A DNA stretch of 44,767 nt from Saprospiraceae bacterium. Its GTDB lineage: Bacteria > Bacteroidota > Bacteroidia > Chitinophagales > Saprospiraceae. The stretch is from positions 1 through 44,767 of the forward strand of contig JAHQWA010000183.1 in the NCBI GenBank assembly GCA_019634045.1. Direction: 5' to 3'. The notes under the pieces are model-generated. The model worked only from the letters and a program-made list of their open reading frames with translations. It was not told the origin of the DNA and made no database searches. The translations under genes and the position numbers were made by a program. The stretch's first letter is position 1; every line of letters begins with the position of its first letter. Below are positions 31,204 through 40,110 of the stretch, piece by piece.

Positions 31204-32472
31204 ATGAAGAAGATTATCATAAGTCTTTTAAGCCTCTGCCTGCTAACCTTTGCCCTTAGTGCGCAAGATCACGATGACCACTCTCACGAGACCACGGAAG
31301 AGCACCATGAAGGTGGCGATCATCATGAAGGTGGGTGCCATTGCCACGATGCTTCCAAAGACAAATTTGATCCGGGTGAGACAGCATTCCACCACATCAT
31401 GGATGCCAATGCTTTCCACGTGTATGGCGATATCTATATTCCGCTTCCATGCATTCTATATGCACCTGAGCACGGTTGGTCTTTTTTCCTCTCCAATAAA
31501 TTCGAACTACATCACCATGGCGATGGCCACAAGGCAGTCGATGGATACGTAATGCACCATGGAGAGGTGATGCGAGTGCACGATGCATCTTTCCCTAAAG
31601 GAGAAGTAGCTGTAGAGTGTTTCGGTTCTACTCACGAAGGTGACAAAGAAATCTTTCAAGTTATTTATGAAGGAGATTGCTACAATCTAGATAAGAAGAG
31701 TACGTGGGATGGCGGAATGTTAGGAGGAGGAATTACCTCTTACTATGACTTCTCTGTTACGAAGAACGTTTTTACGATGCTTCTAGCCTTATTCCTATTG
31801 TTCTTTATTTTCCGAAGAGTAGCGAAGTCCTACGGCGTCAGAAAAGGAGAAGCACCCAAGGGACTACAGTCTTTGATTGAGCCCATCTTCGTATTTATGC
31901 GGGATGAAGTAGCGATTCCTTTCTTAGGGCCTAAATATGAAAAGTACCTGCCTTTCTTGATGTCCATCTTCTTTTTTATTCTAGGATTGAACTTGATTGG
32001 TCAGATTCCTTTCTTCCCTGGAAGCGGAAACGTAACAGGAAACTTGGCGGTCACCATGGTATTGGCTTTGTTTGCCTTCTTCGTGACCAACCTAAGTGGA
32101 AACAAGCACTATTGGGAACACATCTTCTGGATGCCAGGTGTACCCGCTTGGGTAAAGACGATTTTGACACCGGTAGAGGTAATGGGGCTTATCATTAAGC
32201 CATTGACCCTGATGTTGCGTCTTTTTGCCAACATTACAGCAGGACACATTGTAATCATCATATTTGTGAGTTTGATCTTCGTATTTGGTCAGGCAGGTGA
32301 AAGTATTGGGGGATCAGTATTAGGAGGTTTCATCGCAGTGCCACTGACCTTGTTTATGATGGCTATCGAGTTATTGGTGGCTTTCATTCAGGCTTTTGTA
32401 TTCTGTATCCTAACTGCTTCCTACATCGGAGCAGCGATAGAAGATCACCACCACGAAGCAGAACATCATTAA
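31204..32472 (+). CDS. atpB: ATP synthase F0 subunit a, with exported His-rich N-terminal extension
   Basis: A 422-residue membrane subunit forming the proton half-channels next to the c-ring. The C-terminal 240 residues are a normal subunit a, with the essential Arg339 in LMLRLFANITAGHI and the helix with ELLVAFIQAFVFCIL. Ahead of this is a signal-like segment (1-20) and a strongly His/Asp/Glu-rich stretch from about 21 to 50 (DHDDHSHETTEEHHEGG, then CHCHD), followed by a soluble beta-rich region to about 175. Such N-terminal extensions are usual in Bacteroidota AtpB; their function is not known, but metal binding at the periplasmic side is a reasonable guess. First gene of the operon. Confidence 0.95.
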   Translation: MKKIIISLLSLCLLTFALSAQDHDDHSHETTEEHHEGGDHHEGGCHCHDASKDKFDPGETAFHHIMDANAFHVYGDIYIPLPCILYAPEHGWSFFLSNKFELHHHGDGHKAVDGYVMHHGEVMRVHDASFPKGEVAVECFGSTHEGDKEIFQVIYEGDCYNLDKKSTWDGGMLGGGITSYYDFSVTKNVFTMLLALFLLFFIFRRVAKSYGVRKGEAPKGLQSLIEPIFVFMRDEVAIPFLGPKYEKYLPFLMSIFFFILGLNLIGQIPFFPGSGNVTGNLAVTMVLALFAFFVTNLSGNKHYWEHIFWMPGVPAWVKTILTPVEVMGLIIKPLTLMLRLFANITAGHIVIIIFVSLIFVFGQAGESIGGSVLGGFIAVPLTLFMMAIELLVAFIQAFVFCILTASYIGAAIEDHHHEAEHH

Positions 32473-32494
32473 TTTTTATATAAACAAAGTTATC

Positions 32495-32701
32495 ATGACT
32501 GGTACTTTAGCAGCAATTGGAGCAGGTCTAGCCGTAATCGGCGCTGGCATTGGCATTGGAAACGTTGGTTCTAAAGCCATGGAAGCTATCGCTCGTCAGC
32601 CAGATGCAGCTGGTGATATCCGCTCTAACATGATCTTGATGGCTGCCCTTGTAGAGGGTGCAGCTTTGATCGCGATTATCCTTTCTTTCTTCGTAGGATA
32701 A
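32495..32701 (+). CDS. atpE: ATP synthase F0 subunit c
   Basis: A 68-residue hairpin proteolipid. Helix 1 contains the Gly/Ala packing motif IGAGIGIGNVGSKA; the polar loop is ARQPDA (33-38); helix 2 carries the ion-binding Glu54 in ALVEGAALIAI. The residues after Glu54 (Gly-Ala) lack the Ser/Thr of sodium-binding rings, so proton coupling is likely. It starts 22 bases after atpB. The 266-base gap to atpF contains a 9-bp hairpin, consistent with separate control of this high-copy subunit. Confidence 0.95.
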   Translation: MTGTLAAIGAGLAVIGAGIGIGNVGSKAMEAIARQPDAAGDIRSNMILMAALVEGAALIAIILSFFVG

Positions 32702-32967
32702 GCACGATCTGCCAAAAGGCATTTGAACTGAGCTCGACAACGGTTGGTTGTTTGGCTCAGTTCTCAGCAAAAAAATACCTTCTCTGGCAATTTTTGTGGC
32801 TAGCGTTTTAGATAGAAAAATTGCGGCCGTCCTCTTAGCTAAAAGGGTGGCTCAACACACAAAAATTAATAGAGAACCCAAAAATATGGATGGACTGAGT
32901 TCCATTAAGTTGTATAAACGCAAGTATTTGTTCCAAAGAGCAAAAATGCGTGCAAAAGAATTCAATA
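32702..32967 (+). other. Long atpE-atpF intercistronic region with hairpin
   Basis: 266 bases inside the operon, much longer than the other spacers. GAACTGAGC (32725-32733) pairs perfectly with GCTCAGTTC (32755-32763), and the following run is A-rich, not T-rich, so it is not a classical terminator. A 75-codon frame across this region (32748-32975) has no family-like features. The hairpin may protect the upstream atpB-atpE message or act as a partial attenuator. Confidence 0.5.
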
Positions 32968-33489
32968 ATGACTGATCTATTATTTCTTGCTGATTTCTCT
33001 GTAATTCGTCCTGAGCCAGGTTTGTTTGTATGGACGGTGCTGATTTTCTCTATTTTCTGGTGGTTGATGTCTAAATACGCCTTCAAGCCTATCCAGCAAG
33101 CATTGAAAGCTCGTGAAGACGATATCCAAAGCTCTTTGGATGAGGCTAAGCGTGCCCGAGAAGAAATGGCCAACCTTACAGCGGAGAACGAAAAGCTATT
33201 GGCGCAAGCTAGTGAAGAAAGAGCGAAGATCTTGAAGGAAGCAAAAGAAGCTAAGGAATCGATTATTGCAGAGGCTAAGGAAAAAGCAAGAGACGAGGCT
33301 AAGAAGATTGTCGCTAACGCCAAGAATGATATCGAAAATCTACGTATGGCAGCAGTGACCGACTTGAAAAACCAAGTTGGAAACATCTCCATCGAAATTG
33401 CCGAGAAGATCCTTAGAGAGCAATTGAAAGGAGACACAGCCAAAGAAGGCTTCGTGAAGTCTTTGGTGGATGAGATCAAACTTAACTAG
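32968..33489 (+). CDS. atpF: ATP synthase F0 subunit b
   Basis: A 173-residue stator subunit. The N-terminal membrane anchor is PGLFVWTVLIFSIFWWLMSK, followed by a long Ala/Glu/Lys coiled coil (residues about 45-150, for example EEMANLTAENEKLLAQASEE) that forms the peripheral stalk, and a C-terminal EIAEKILREQL segment that contacts delta. ATG 32968 is preferred to the GTG at 32950. Third gene of the operon. Confidence 0.94.
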   Translation: MTDLLFLADFSVIRPEPGLFVWTVLIFSIFWWLMSKYAFKPIQQALKAREDDIQSSLDEAKRAREEMANLTAENEKLLAQASEERAKILKEAKEAKESIIAEAKEKARDEAKKIVANAKNDIENLRMAAVTDLKNQVGNISIEIAEKILREQLKGDTAKEGFVKSLVDEIKLN

Positions 33490-33584
33490 AACAGTCGTAG
33501 GTACGATCTTGATCTGGATGGGAATCCCATCATGCGGCAGCGCGGATCGGAATTAGAAAGACCTTCAACTAGCAATAATAAACT

Positions 33585-34154
33585 ATGTCCGTACAAAGAA
33601 TAGCTTCGAGATATGCCAAGTCATTACTAGACTTAGCCGTTGAGCAAAACAAGCTGGAACGTGTCCTAGAGGATGTTAATAGTTTCCGTGAGGTATTGAA
33701 GAATAGAGAGTTTAAGCTATTGACAAAGAGTCCAATCGTAAGTACGAGCAAGAAGAAGGATATCTTCAAAGCTTTGTTTGAAGGCAAATATGATGAGCTG
33801 ACCATGGCCTTCCTAAATATCCTATTGACGAAAGGCCGTGAATCTTACTTGTCTGATATTGCAGTGGAATTCCTTTCTCAGTACAAGAAATTGAAGCATA
33901 TCTCTACTGTTAGATTGATAACTGCCGCACCTTTGAGTGATGAGGCCTTAGCTTCAATCAAGCGTAAGCTATTGGATAGTACGGTGACTGATGATAAAGT
34001 GGAAATTAGTGTAGAGGTGGATCCAGAGTTGATCGGTGGCTTCATTATTGAATTTGAAGACAACATCTACGATGCCAGTGTGGCAAATAAATTGGATGAA
34101 CTTAAGAAGGGCTTTAGAGATAACAAGTATATCTCTATGATCATGGCCCGTTGA
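33585..34154 (+). CDS. atpH: ATP synthase F1 subunit delta
   Basis: A 189-residue subunit joining the peripheral stalk to the top of alpha3beta3. The N-terminal helical domain starts MSVQRIASRYAKSLLDLAVE; the C-terminal signature is PELIGGFIIEFEDNIYDASV followed by a KLDELKKGF helix. Length is normal. It lies 95 bases after atpF, a spacer with a small hairpin GATGGG/CCCATC (33517-33531), and 33 bases before atpA. Confidence 0.94.
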   Translation: MSVQRIASRYAKSLLDLAVEQNKLERVLEDVNSFREVLKNREFKLLTKSPIVSTSKKKDIFKALFEGKYDELTMAFLNILLTKGRESYLSDIAVEFLSQYKKLKHISTVRLITAAPLSDEALASIKRKLLDSTVTDDKVEISVEVDPELIGGFIIEFEDNIYDASVANKLDELKKGFRDNKYISMIMAR

Positions 34155-34187
34155 TAATAAATCGCTAAACGTAAATTCTAAAGAATT

Positions 34188-35792
34188 ATGGTTGATGTAA
34201 AACCTGATGAAATATCAGCGATACTCAAGCAACAATTGTCTGGCTTTTCTTCTGCAACTGAATTAGAAGAGTACGGAACCGTTTTGCAAGTGGGTGATGG
34301 TATTGCCCGCGTCTATGGCTTGACTAACGCACAAGCAGGTGAATTGGTTGAGTTTGACACAGGCGTACAAGCTATCGTATTGAACCTGGAAGAGGATAAT
34401 GTAGGGGTAGTATTGATGGGAGCTGGCGATGGTATTCGCGAAGGCTCTAGAGTACATCGTACAGGAACAATCGCCTCTTTAAGTGTAGGCGAAGGGTTCG
34501 TGGGACGTGTAGTGAATCCACTAGGGGAGCCGATTGATGGTAGAGGCGAGATTGCTGGTGAGAAGTACGAGATGCCTTTGGAGAGAAAAGCTCCAGGTGT
34601 AATCTACCGACAGCCTGTAAATGAACCTTTGCAAACGGGTATTAAGGCGATTGACGCGATGATCCCGATTGGTAGAGGACAGCGTGAGTTGATCATCGGT
34701 GACCGTCAGACAGGTAAGACGGCTATCGCGCTTGATACGATCATCAACCAAAAAGAATTCTACGATAGAGGTGAGCCTGTATTCTGTATCTATGTAGCTT
34801 CTGGACAGAAAGCTTCTACAGTGGCACAGGTGGCTAAAACGTTGGAGGAGAATGGAGCGATGGACTACACCGTTATCGTTTCTGCTTCTGCAGCCGACCC
34901 AGCACCACTTCAGTTCTACGCTCCTTTTGCTGGAGCAGCGATCGGAGAATATTTCCGTGACACTGGGCGCCCTGCTTTGATCATCTATGATGATTTGTCA
35001 AAGCAAGCCGTAGCTTATCGTGAGGTATCTCTGTTGTTGCGTCGTCCTCCAGGTCGTGAGGCATATCCTGGTGATGTATTCTACCTTCACTCTCGCTTGT
35101 TGGAGCGTGCGGCTAAGATCATTGCCAATGATGAAATCGCAAGAGATATGAATGACTTGCCTGAGTCATTGAAAACAGCGAAAGATAGTGACGGAAACCC
35201 ATTGGTGAAAGGAGGAGGTTCTTTAACGGCCCTTCCAATCATTGAAACGCAAGCGGGTGACGTTTCTGCTTATATCCCTACCAACGTAATTTCTATTACG
35301 GATGGTCAGATCTTCTTGGAATCCAACCTATTTAACGCAGGTGTGAGACCAGCCATTAACGTGGGTATCTCTGTATCGCGTGTAGGGGGTAGTGCACAGA
35401 TCAAGTCGATGAAAAAAGTAGCTGGTACCTTGAAGCTTGATCAGGCTCAGTACCGTGAGCTAGAAGCTTTTTCTAAGTTCGGTTCTGATCTAGATGCAGC
35501 TACTACACTTATCCTTGAAAAAGGTAAGCGTAACGTGGAGATCTTGAAGCAACCTCAGTATTCTCCAGTAACTGTTGAAAAGCAAGTAGCTATCATCTTT
35601 CTGGGAACAAAGGGGCTTTTGAGAGACGTTCCTGTGGAAAAAGTGAGGGAATTCGAAAGTGTATTCCTAACAGCTTTAGAGCAACGTCATCCTGAGGTCT
35701 TGGAGACCTTCAAAAGTGGTAAGTTGACGGATGAAGCAACTTCAACTTTGAAATCGTTGGCCGTAGAAATGACGGCTCAATATAAATCGTAA
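34188..35792 (+). CDS. atpA: ATP synthase F1 subunit alpha
   Basis: A 534-residue non-catalytic nucleotide-binding subunit. Order: N-terminal stator-binding helix ([17 protein letters not shown]), beta-barrel with [17 protein letters not shown], Walker A GDRQTGKT (171-178), Walker B region [19 protein letters not shown], the arginine-finger region with [20 protein letters not shown], and a C-terminal helical domain. All family landmarks are intact. 33 bases after atpH, 78 bases before atpG. Confidence 0.97.
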   Translation: MVDVKPDEISAILKQQLSGFSSATELEEYGTVLQVGDGIARVYGLTNAQAGELVEFDTGVQAIVLNLEEDNVGVVLMGAGDGIREGSRVHRTGTIASLSVGEGFVGRVVNPLGEPIDGRGEIAGEKYEMPLERKAPGVIYRQPVNEPLQTGIKAIDAMIPIGRGQRELIIGDRQTGKTAIALDTIINQKEFYDRGEPVFCIYVASGQKASTVAQVAKTLEENGAMDYTVIVSASAADPAPLQFYAPFAGAAIGEYFRDTGRPALIIYDDLSKQAVAYREVSLLLRRPPGREAYPGDVFYLHSRLLERAAKIIANDEIARDMNDLPESLKTAKDSDGNPLVKGGGSLTALPIIETQAGDVSAYIPTNVISITDGQIFLESNLFNAGVRPAINVGISVSRVGGSAQIKSMKKVAGTLKLDQAQYRELEAFSKFGSDLDAATTLILEKGKRNVEILKQPQYSPVTVEKQVAIIFLGTKGLLRDVPVEKVREFESVFLTALEQRHPEVLETFKSGKLTDEATSTLKSLAVEMTAQYKS

Positions 35793-35870
35793 GTAGTTAA
35801 TGGCTATCTGGTGGCGGGTAAAGGTGAGCAGTAGTTTCACCGTGCCAGCCCCCAGAAAACTCCTTAATAT

Positions 35871-36764
35871 ATGGCTGCCAACTTAAAAGAGGTACGGGAA
35901 AGAATTAAATCGGTAAAAAACACGCAACAGATCACTAATGCGATGAAGCTGGTGTCTGCCGCTAAGTTGCGTAGAGCTCAGCAAGCGATTCAGCAAATGC
36001 GTCCTTACGCAAATAAGTTGAATGAAATGTTGCGCAATATCCTGTCTAACCTAGACGGTGATGTAGATACCGAATTTGGTACAGAAAGACCCGTGGACAA
36101 GGCTTGTATCGTGGTAGTAACCTCTAATCGAGGTCTATGTGGTGCTTTTAATACCAATGTATCAAAAGCGGCGATTGAACTAGTGGAGAATAAATACGCG
36201 GAACAAAGAGCTAAGGGCAATTTGTCTGTGATGTTTATTGGAAAAAAAGGTTTTGATTACTTCAAAAACCGCTATCCCGATCTGAATTTTATCAAAGACC
36301 ATATGGAGATCTTCTCCGACTTGAACTTTGATAATGTGGCTAAGGTGGCACAGGGCTTGATGAAATCTTTCCAAGATCAAGAGTTCGATGCGATTGACGT
36401 ATCCTACGGCCGATTCAAGAATGCAGCCATGCAGTTTGCTGAAGCGGAGCAGTTTTTGCCAGTCGCCAAGATCGAGAATGAGGAGGGAGGAAATGCTAAA
36501 GCTGACTATATCTTCGAACCGGGTAAGGAAGGACTATTGAGTCATCTAGTACCTAGTATTTTGCAAACACAGTTCTATAAGTATTTGCTAGATACACATG
36601 CTTCGGAGCATGGTGCTCGTATGACGGCGATGGATAAAGCCACGGAGAATGCCGAGGAACTACTGAAAGAAATGAAGATCACTTACAACAAAGCACGTCA
36701 GGAAGTAATCACCAAAGAGATCTTGGAGATCGTTGGTGGTGCTGCTGCACTGGAAAGTGCTTAG
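35871..36764 (+). CDS. atpG: ATP synthase F1 subunit gamma
   Basis: A 297-residue rotor shaft. The N-terminal coiled coil has the signature LKEVRERIKSVKNTQQITNA and KLVSAAKLRRAQQA; the middle domain has VVTSNRGLCGAFNTNV; the C-terminal helix has ASEHGARMTAMDKATENAEE and ends with QEVITKEILEIVGGAAAL. Last gene of this operon: a strong terminator follows 33 bases after the stop, so beta and epsilon (atpD, atpC) are encoded elsewhere, as often in Bacteroidota. Confidence 0.97.
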   Translation: MAANLKEVRERIKSVKNTQQITNAMKLVSAAKLRRAQQAIQQMRPYANKLNEMLRNILSNLDGDVDTEFGTERPVDKACIVVVTSNRGLCGAFNTNVSKAAIELVENKYAEQRAKGNLSVMFIGKKGFDYFKNRYPDLNFIKDHMEIFSDLNFDNVAKVAQGLMKSFQDQEFDAIDVSYGRFKNAAMQFAEAEQFLPVAKIENEEGGNAKADYIFEPGKEGLLSHLVPSILQTQFYKYLLDTHASEHGARMTAMDKATENAEELLKEMKITYNKARQEVITKEILEIVGGAAALESA

Positions 36765-36797
36765 ATCAACCATAATTAGCGATATATTTTGCGAGTG

Positions 36798-36840
36798 CAT
36801 CCCGTATCCTGACTCAGGATACGGGATGTTTCTTTTTATG
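36798..36840 (+). terminator. Intrinsic terminator of the atp operon
   Basis: CATCCCGTATCCT (36798-36810) pairs perfectly with AGGATACGGGATG (36816-36828), a 13-bp stem with a 5-base loop, followed by TTTCTTTTT. Confidence 0.9.
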
Positions 36841-36881
36841 CCGAGCGCTAATCAACGGTTCTATTGTTATAATCCAAGTGA

Positions 36882-37457
36882 TTAAAGATTAAAACGATAA
36901 GACGTTCTGAAGAGTAGTAAAGAAACAGGTTCCGAAACGGAAATTACCTCTGTCGACCCTCTGAATCCGGTGAAATCAGCAGTTTTACCCAAATATTGAT
37001 AACGAAGGGATAAGCTAAGATTGCCTAAGGAAGCTCCAAGGCCGAGTCCTGCACTAAAGTTGGGTTGCCTTAATTTCCGACGATCATCGGTGTGGATAAA
37101 TGCACTTAAGGAGGAATATCCTAGTCTAGGTTCAACAAAGAGGTGTTTTTGAAAAGGTATTCGATATAGAAGAGCAATCGAACTAAAGCGGGAATCCTTC
37201 GAGGATAATATGTCGCTGTTGTCTTCTGTTATTCCGCTTTCCCCCGGTATGAAATTTCCGCCTGAAGCAAAGTCCAAGCCTAGCTCCCCAAACTGAAAAG
37301 CCCGAAAGAGGCTGAAATGTACCTCAGCTTTTCCTAGTCTGTGCTCCCCTTCTACAAGGTTCCCGATCCCAACCCCTATTTCAACTGCGTTTTTTTGGGC
37401 AGCAGCATAGAATGGGAAAGTACAAGCAAGTAAAGCAGCAAGGAGTATAAATCTCAT
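36882..37457 (-). CDS. Outer-membrane beta-barrel protein, PorT-like
   Basis: A 191-residue exported protein. ATG 37457 gives a clean signal peptide (MRFILLAALLACTFPFYAAA, then QKN); a longer frame to 37511 adds residues ahead of it and is rejected. Strand pairs alternate with Gly-rich turns: AVEIGVGIGNLVEG, HFSLFRAFQFGELGLDFA, FVEPRLGYSSLSAF, FSAGLGLGASLGNLSLSL and the last strand LLLFRTSYRFNL. It fits a small eight-stranded barrel but is less like PorT than the other three. Convergent with the atp operon. Function unknown. Confidence 0.78.
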   Translation of the reverse strand: MRFILLAALLACTFPFYAAAQKNAVEIGVGIGNLVEGEHRLGKAEVHFSLFRAFQFGELGLDFASGGNFIPGESGITEDNSDILSSKDSRFSSIALLYRIPFQKHLFVEPRLGYSSLSAFIHTDDRRKLRQPNFSAGLGLGASLGNLSLSLRYQYLGKTADFTGFRGSTEVISVSEPVSLLLFRTSYRFNL

Positions 37458-38091
37458 TCTATTTGAGGTTTTAAACAGTGCTATGAAGAATTCTATAATA
37501 GTAAAAGACAAAAAGGGAATTCCGAAGGGGAAAACATTTTGAATTGCCTCTATTCATTTACATCCTGTTTTTAGAACGACTACTCTTGAAGAACTGCTGC
37601 TTTACATAGATTTAGGGTCCTAGTAACTTAGAACTGTTCCGCTGTCTGTCTTTGAATTTTTCCGATTAAGCCGATCAGATAATATTTGTAAGCCCTTCCC
37701 CGCAACAATCAGTTCGATTCCATATTCAGCTCTTCGATATACGAAGAATAGCCCCAAGTCGGCTTCCAACCAAGGGTTGTTTTTTGACTGGTGTGTGTTA
37801 CGGAGTATTTAGCGAATGTGCTAAACCTCCTCCTACCGTTAGTATTCACATCGATGAATCAGCCTAAGCTTTCGATTATTTCTTTTGCTTGAAAAAGGAG
37901 TGGACACTGATAATTAGTGAAGGACCATTGGATTCCGTGCTGAATCAATAAGTGAGAATGAAAGGTTGCTCGGAAAAAAGAACAAAGGAAAATGAATGAG
38001 ATAAGAGACAAGCATCTTTTTGTTGTTTCGTTTGTTCATTAGATACCCTAACTTGTGTTTATCTCTTTTCCTATTTAACAGAAAAACACCT
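37458..38091. other. Intergenic region upstream of the AraC-type regulator
   Basis: 634 bases. A 62-codon minus-strand open stretch (37808-37620) with NNPWLEADLGLFFVYRRAEY has protein-like composition but no start codon; it may be a remnant of a lost gene. A TTCGTTTG near-consensus element at 38027-38034 could serve the regulator. Nothing else was recognised. Confidence 0.4.
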
Positions 38092-39243
38092 ATGCTTATC
38101 CAGGTCCTTATTACGGTCGGGATTTCTCAAGCCCTTGTACTCTCCTTGCTACTTTGTCTGAAGAAAGATCGCAAAGTAGCGGATATGATCCTGGCCATGG
38201 AGCTCTCCTTGATGTTTGTGATTGCTCTCCTCTATAATTATCGCCATGAACTAATGCCTTTCATACCAGCCATTCCTCTATATGCTTATGTGCTAGGGTA
38301 CTTGGGGGCACTCTTGTTTTACTTTTATGTCAGAGCAGTATCCGAACCAGATTTTGAGTGGTCTTGGAAAAAACACATTGGGCATCTGATTCCCTTTGTA
38401 ATAGCACTATTGGTGCTGGCTGTAAACTTATTTCCTTTGAATGGAGCGGAAAGAATCTCACTTTGTGAACAGATCATGAACAATACGCATCCGGTTTGGT
38501 TTGATGCGATCTACTATGGTTTATTCCTTGGGGCCTTTCCTTATTACCTATACAAGACCTATTTGCTCTTACGGCAGCATGATGAGTACATCCTAACTAA
38601 ATTTTCCTATTTAGAAGACGTAAGCCTGGAATGGCTGAACCGTTTTTTCTGGATCGAGTTGACCACCTGGAGTGCCTTTGTATTATTTGATGTATTAGGA
38701 AATTATTGGTTATCTATTCTTCCTACATCAGGTTTACAATTGAGTTTTATTGTCCTCATGTTGGGGATCTTGTACTTGGGCGTATATGGTTTGCGAGAAC
38801 ACCCCGTTTTTGTAGATCAACGAGTAGAGGAAAACCCGGAAAGTGCTACTCCTCAAGGCATGGCTCCGGAAAAGATTAAAGCCTATTTGGAAGCCCTTCG
38901 AAATTATATGGTCAAGGAAAAACCATTTCTTGAATCCAAGATCTCCATTGCTGAATTATCCCATCGCACTCATATTCCAGTGAATCAGTTGTCAAAGATT
39001 ATTAATGAGCAGTTGGGTATGAATTTCTTCGACTTTATCAACTCTTACCGGGTAGAGGAGTTCAAACAGTTGGTGCACGATAACCGATTTGAGCATTTTA
39101 CTTTACTGGGATTAGCCTTTGAGGCGGGATTCAACTCTAAGTCCACCTTCAATGCCATATTCAAGAAGTTTACGAAGCAAACCCCGAGCGAATACGTTCG
39201 TGAACTGCGTTCTTTTAAAATTGCTGGACGTAGCCTATCATGA
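38092..39243 (+). CDS. Membrane-bound AraC-family transcriptional regulator
   Basis: A 383-residue protein. ATG 38092 starts the first membrane helix (MLIQVLITVGISQALVLSLL); a TTG at 38020 would add unrelated residues. About seven hydrophobic helices cover residues 1-235, then a linker and a C-terminal AraC DNA-binding domain: ISIAELSHRTHIPVNQLSKI (first helix-turn-helix), NFFDFINSYRVEEFKQLV, and LLGLAFEAGFNSKSTFNAIF followed by FTKQTPSEYVREL (second, family signature). This 7TM-AraC layout is common in Bacteroidota; the ligand is unknown. Its stop overlaps the start of the nuclease-like gene (ATGA), so the two are translationally coupled. Confidence 0.9.
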   Translation: MLIQVLITVGISQALVLSLLLCLKKDRKVADMILAMELSLMFVIALLYNYRHELMPFIPAIPLYAYVLGYLGALLFYFYVRAVSEPDFEWSWKKHIGHLIPFVIALLVLAVNLFPLNGAERISLCEQIMNNTHPVWFDAIYYGLFLGAFPYYLYKTYLLLRQHDEYILTKFSYLEDVSLEWLNRFFWIELTTWSAFVLFDVLGNYWLSILPTSGLQLSFIVLMLGILYLGVYGLREHPVFVDQRVEENPESATPQGMAPEKIKAYLEALRNYMVKEKPFLESKISIAELSHRTHIPVNQLSKIINEQLGMNFFDFINSYRVEEFKQLVHDNRFEHFTLLGLAFEAGFNSKSTFNAIFKKFTKQTPSEYVRELRSFKIAGRSLS

Positions 39244-39830
39244 GGAGTTTTACCGAAAGTGGTCTTAGGTTTACCTTTAATAAGGATTGGGTAGTCAAGA
39301 AATACGATAGCCATAGGTACTACAAAGGATTAAGTGGGATGGGCTTAAAAGGGATAGATTTTATTGCTTTAAATCTTAAAGAGAATCTGGTAGCTTTCTT
39401 TGAGGTGAAAAATTACCGAACTAGATTCCATCAAAATACTGGAGAACCTATTTATCCAGAGCCCAAGCCCGCTCATCAACTGGCCCAAGCACTCAGCGAT
39501 AAAGTATCGGACACCCTTCTGGCAATCGATGCCATTACCACCTACTATCGGAAAAGTCTCCTTTATCGCTGGCTCCAGCCGCTATACCTACGCTTACCTT
39601 TCTACATTGGAGATAGATTCTTCTGGACCAAAGTGGAGAATTGTATTTACCAGCATGAGAACTTGGCTTATGTTCTGTGGGTAGAACTACAAGAAAAAGA
39701 TCTTCATTATCAGGATCAACTCAAACAGCAAACGGATCTCTTGTTGAAGAATGAGTTTGGGGTCATCTATGTCGCCGATATGGCTGACCAGCCTTTCCCT
39801 CAGTCGCTAGCGGTCCATCCAGCCTCCTGA
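39240..39830 (+). CDS. PD-(D/E)XK nuclease-like protein, coupled to the AraC-type regulator
   Basis: A 196-residue protein without signal peptide. GLKGIDFIALNLKENLVAFF followed by EVKNYR has the acidic residue, hydrophobic strand and ExK spacing of a PD-(D/E)XK nuclease core (Asp40, Glu55, Lys57), as in NERD or restriction-type proteins. A basic aromatic stretch (YYRKSLLYRWLQPLYLRLPF) lies in the middle, and the last third has predicted strand-helix alternation (YVLWVELQEKD, GVIYVAD). Its first base lies within the AraC gene stop region (4-base overlap). The nuclease assignment is from motif spacing only; it may bind DNA without cutting. Confidence 0.72.
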   Translation: MRSFTESGLRFTFNKDWVVKKYDSHRYYKGLSGMGLKGIDFIALNLKENLVAFFEVKNYRTRFHQNTGEPIYPEPKPAHQLAQALSDKVSDTLLAIDAITTYYRKSLLYRWLQPLYLRLPFYIGDRFFWTKVENCIYQHENLAYVLWVELQEKDLHYQDQLKQQTDLLLKNEFGVIYVADMADQPFPQSLAVHPAS

Positions 39831-40110
39831 AAACCCGTCCGAATTCCCTCATTATGCCATTCTCGGACGCTGTACATCCATCTTTCCTGCTTATTTGTGC
39901 TATCGAAATTCCGCAGGCAATTCAAATAGACCATTGCACGATTCAGCCCTGAATTTAGACGATTCAAAGATTTAGGGTGGAAACATGGCCGCAATACCCG
40001 GAATATTGAAGTGTAGTGAAGGTTATACTTGAGGGATAGTCGTTAATTATCCCGATAAGAAGCAACCTTTTCCCCAATAGAGATCAACAACAGTTTTAGA
40101 ATAATTGCTG

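Noticed and set aside
32748..32975. 75-residue plus-strand frame between atpE and atpF.
   Set aside because: Starts inside the intercistronic hairpin and overlaps the atpF start in another frame; residues are not like any ATP synthase accessory protein.
37690..37740. GTTCGATTCC stretch resembling a tRNA T-arm.
   Set aside because: No acceptor stem, D-arm or anticodon arm can be built around it.
37620..37808. 62-codon open minus-strand stretch with protein-like composition (NNPWLEADLGLFF).
   Set aside because: No ATG, GTG or TTG start with support, bounded by stops, and no family recognised; it could be a gene remnant but the evidence is too thin for a call.
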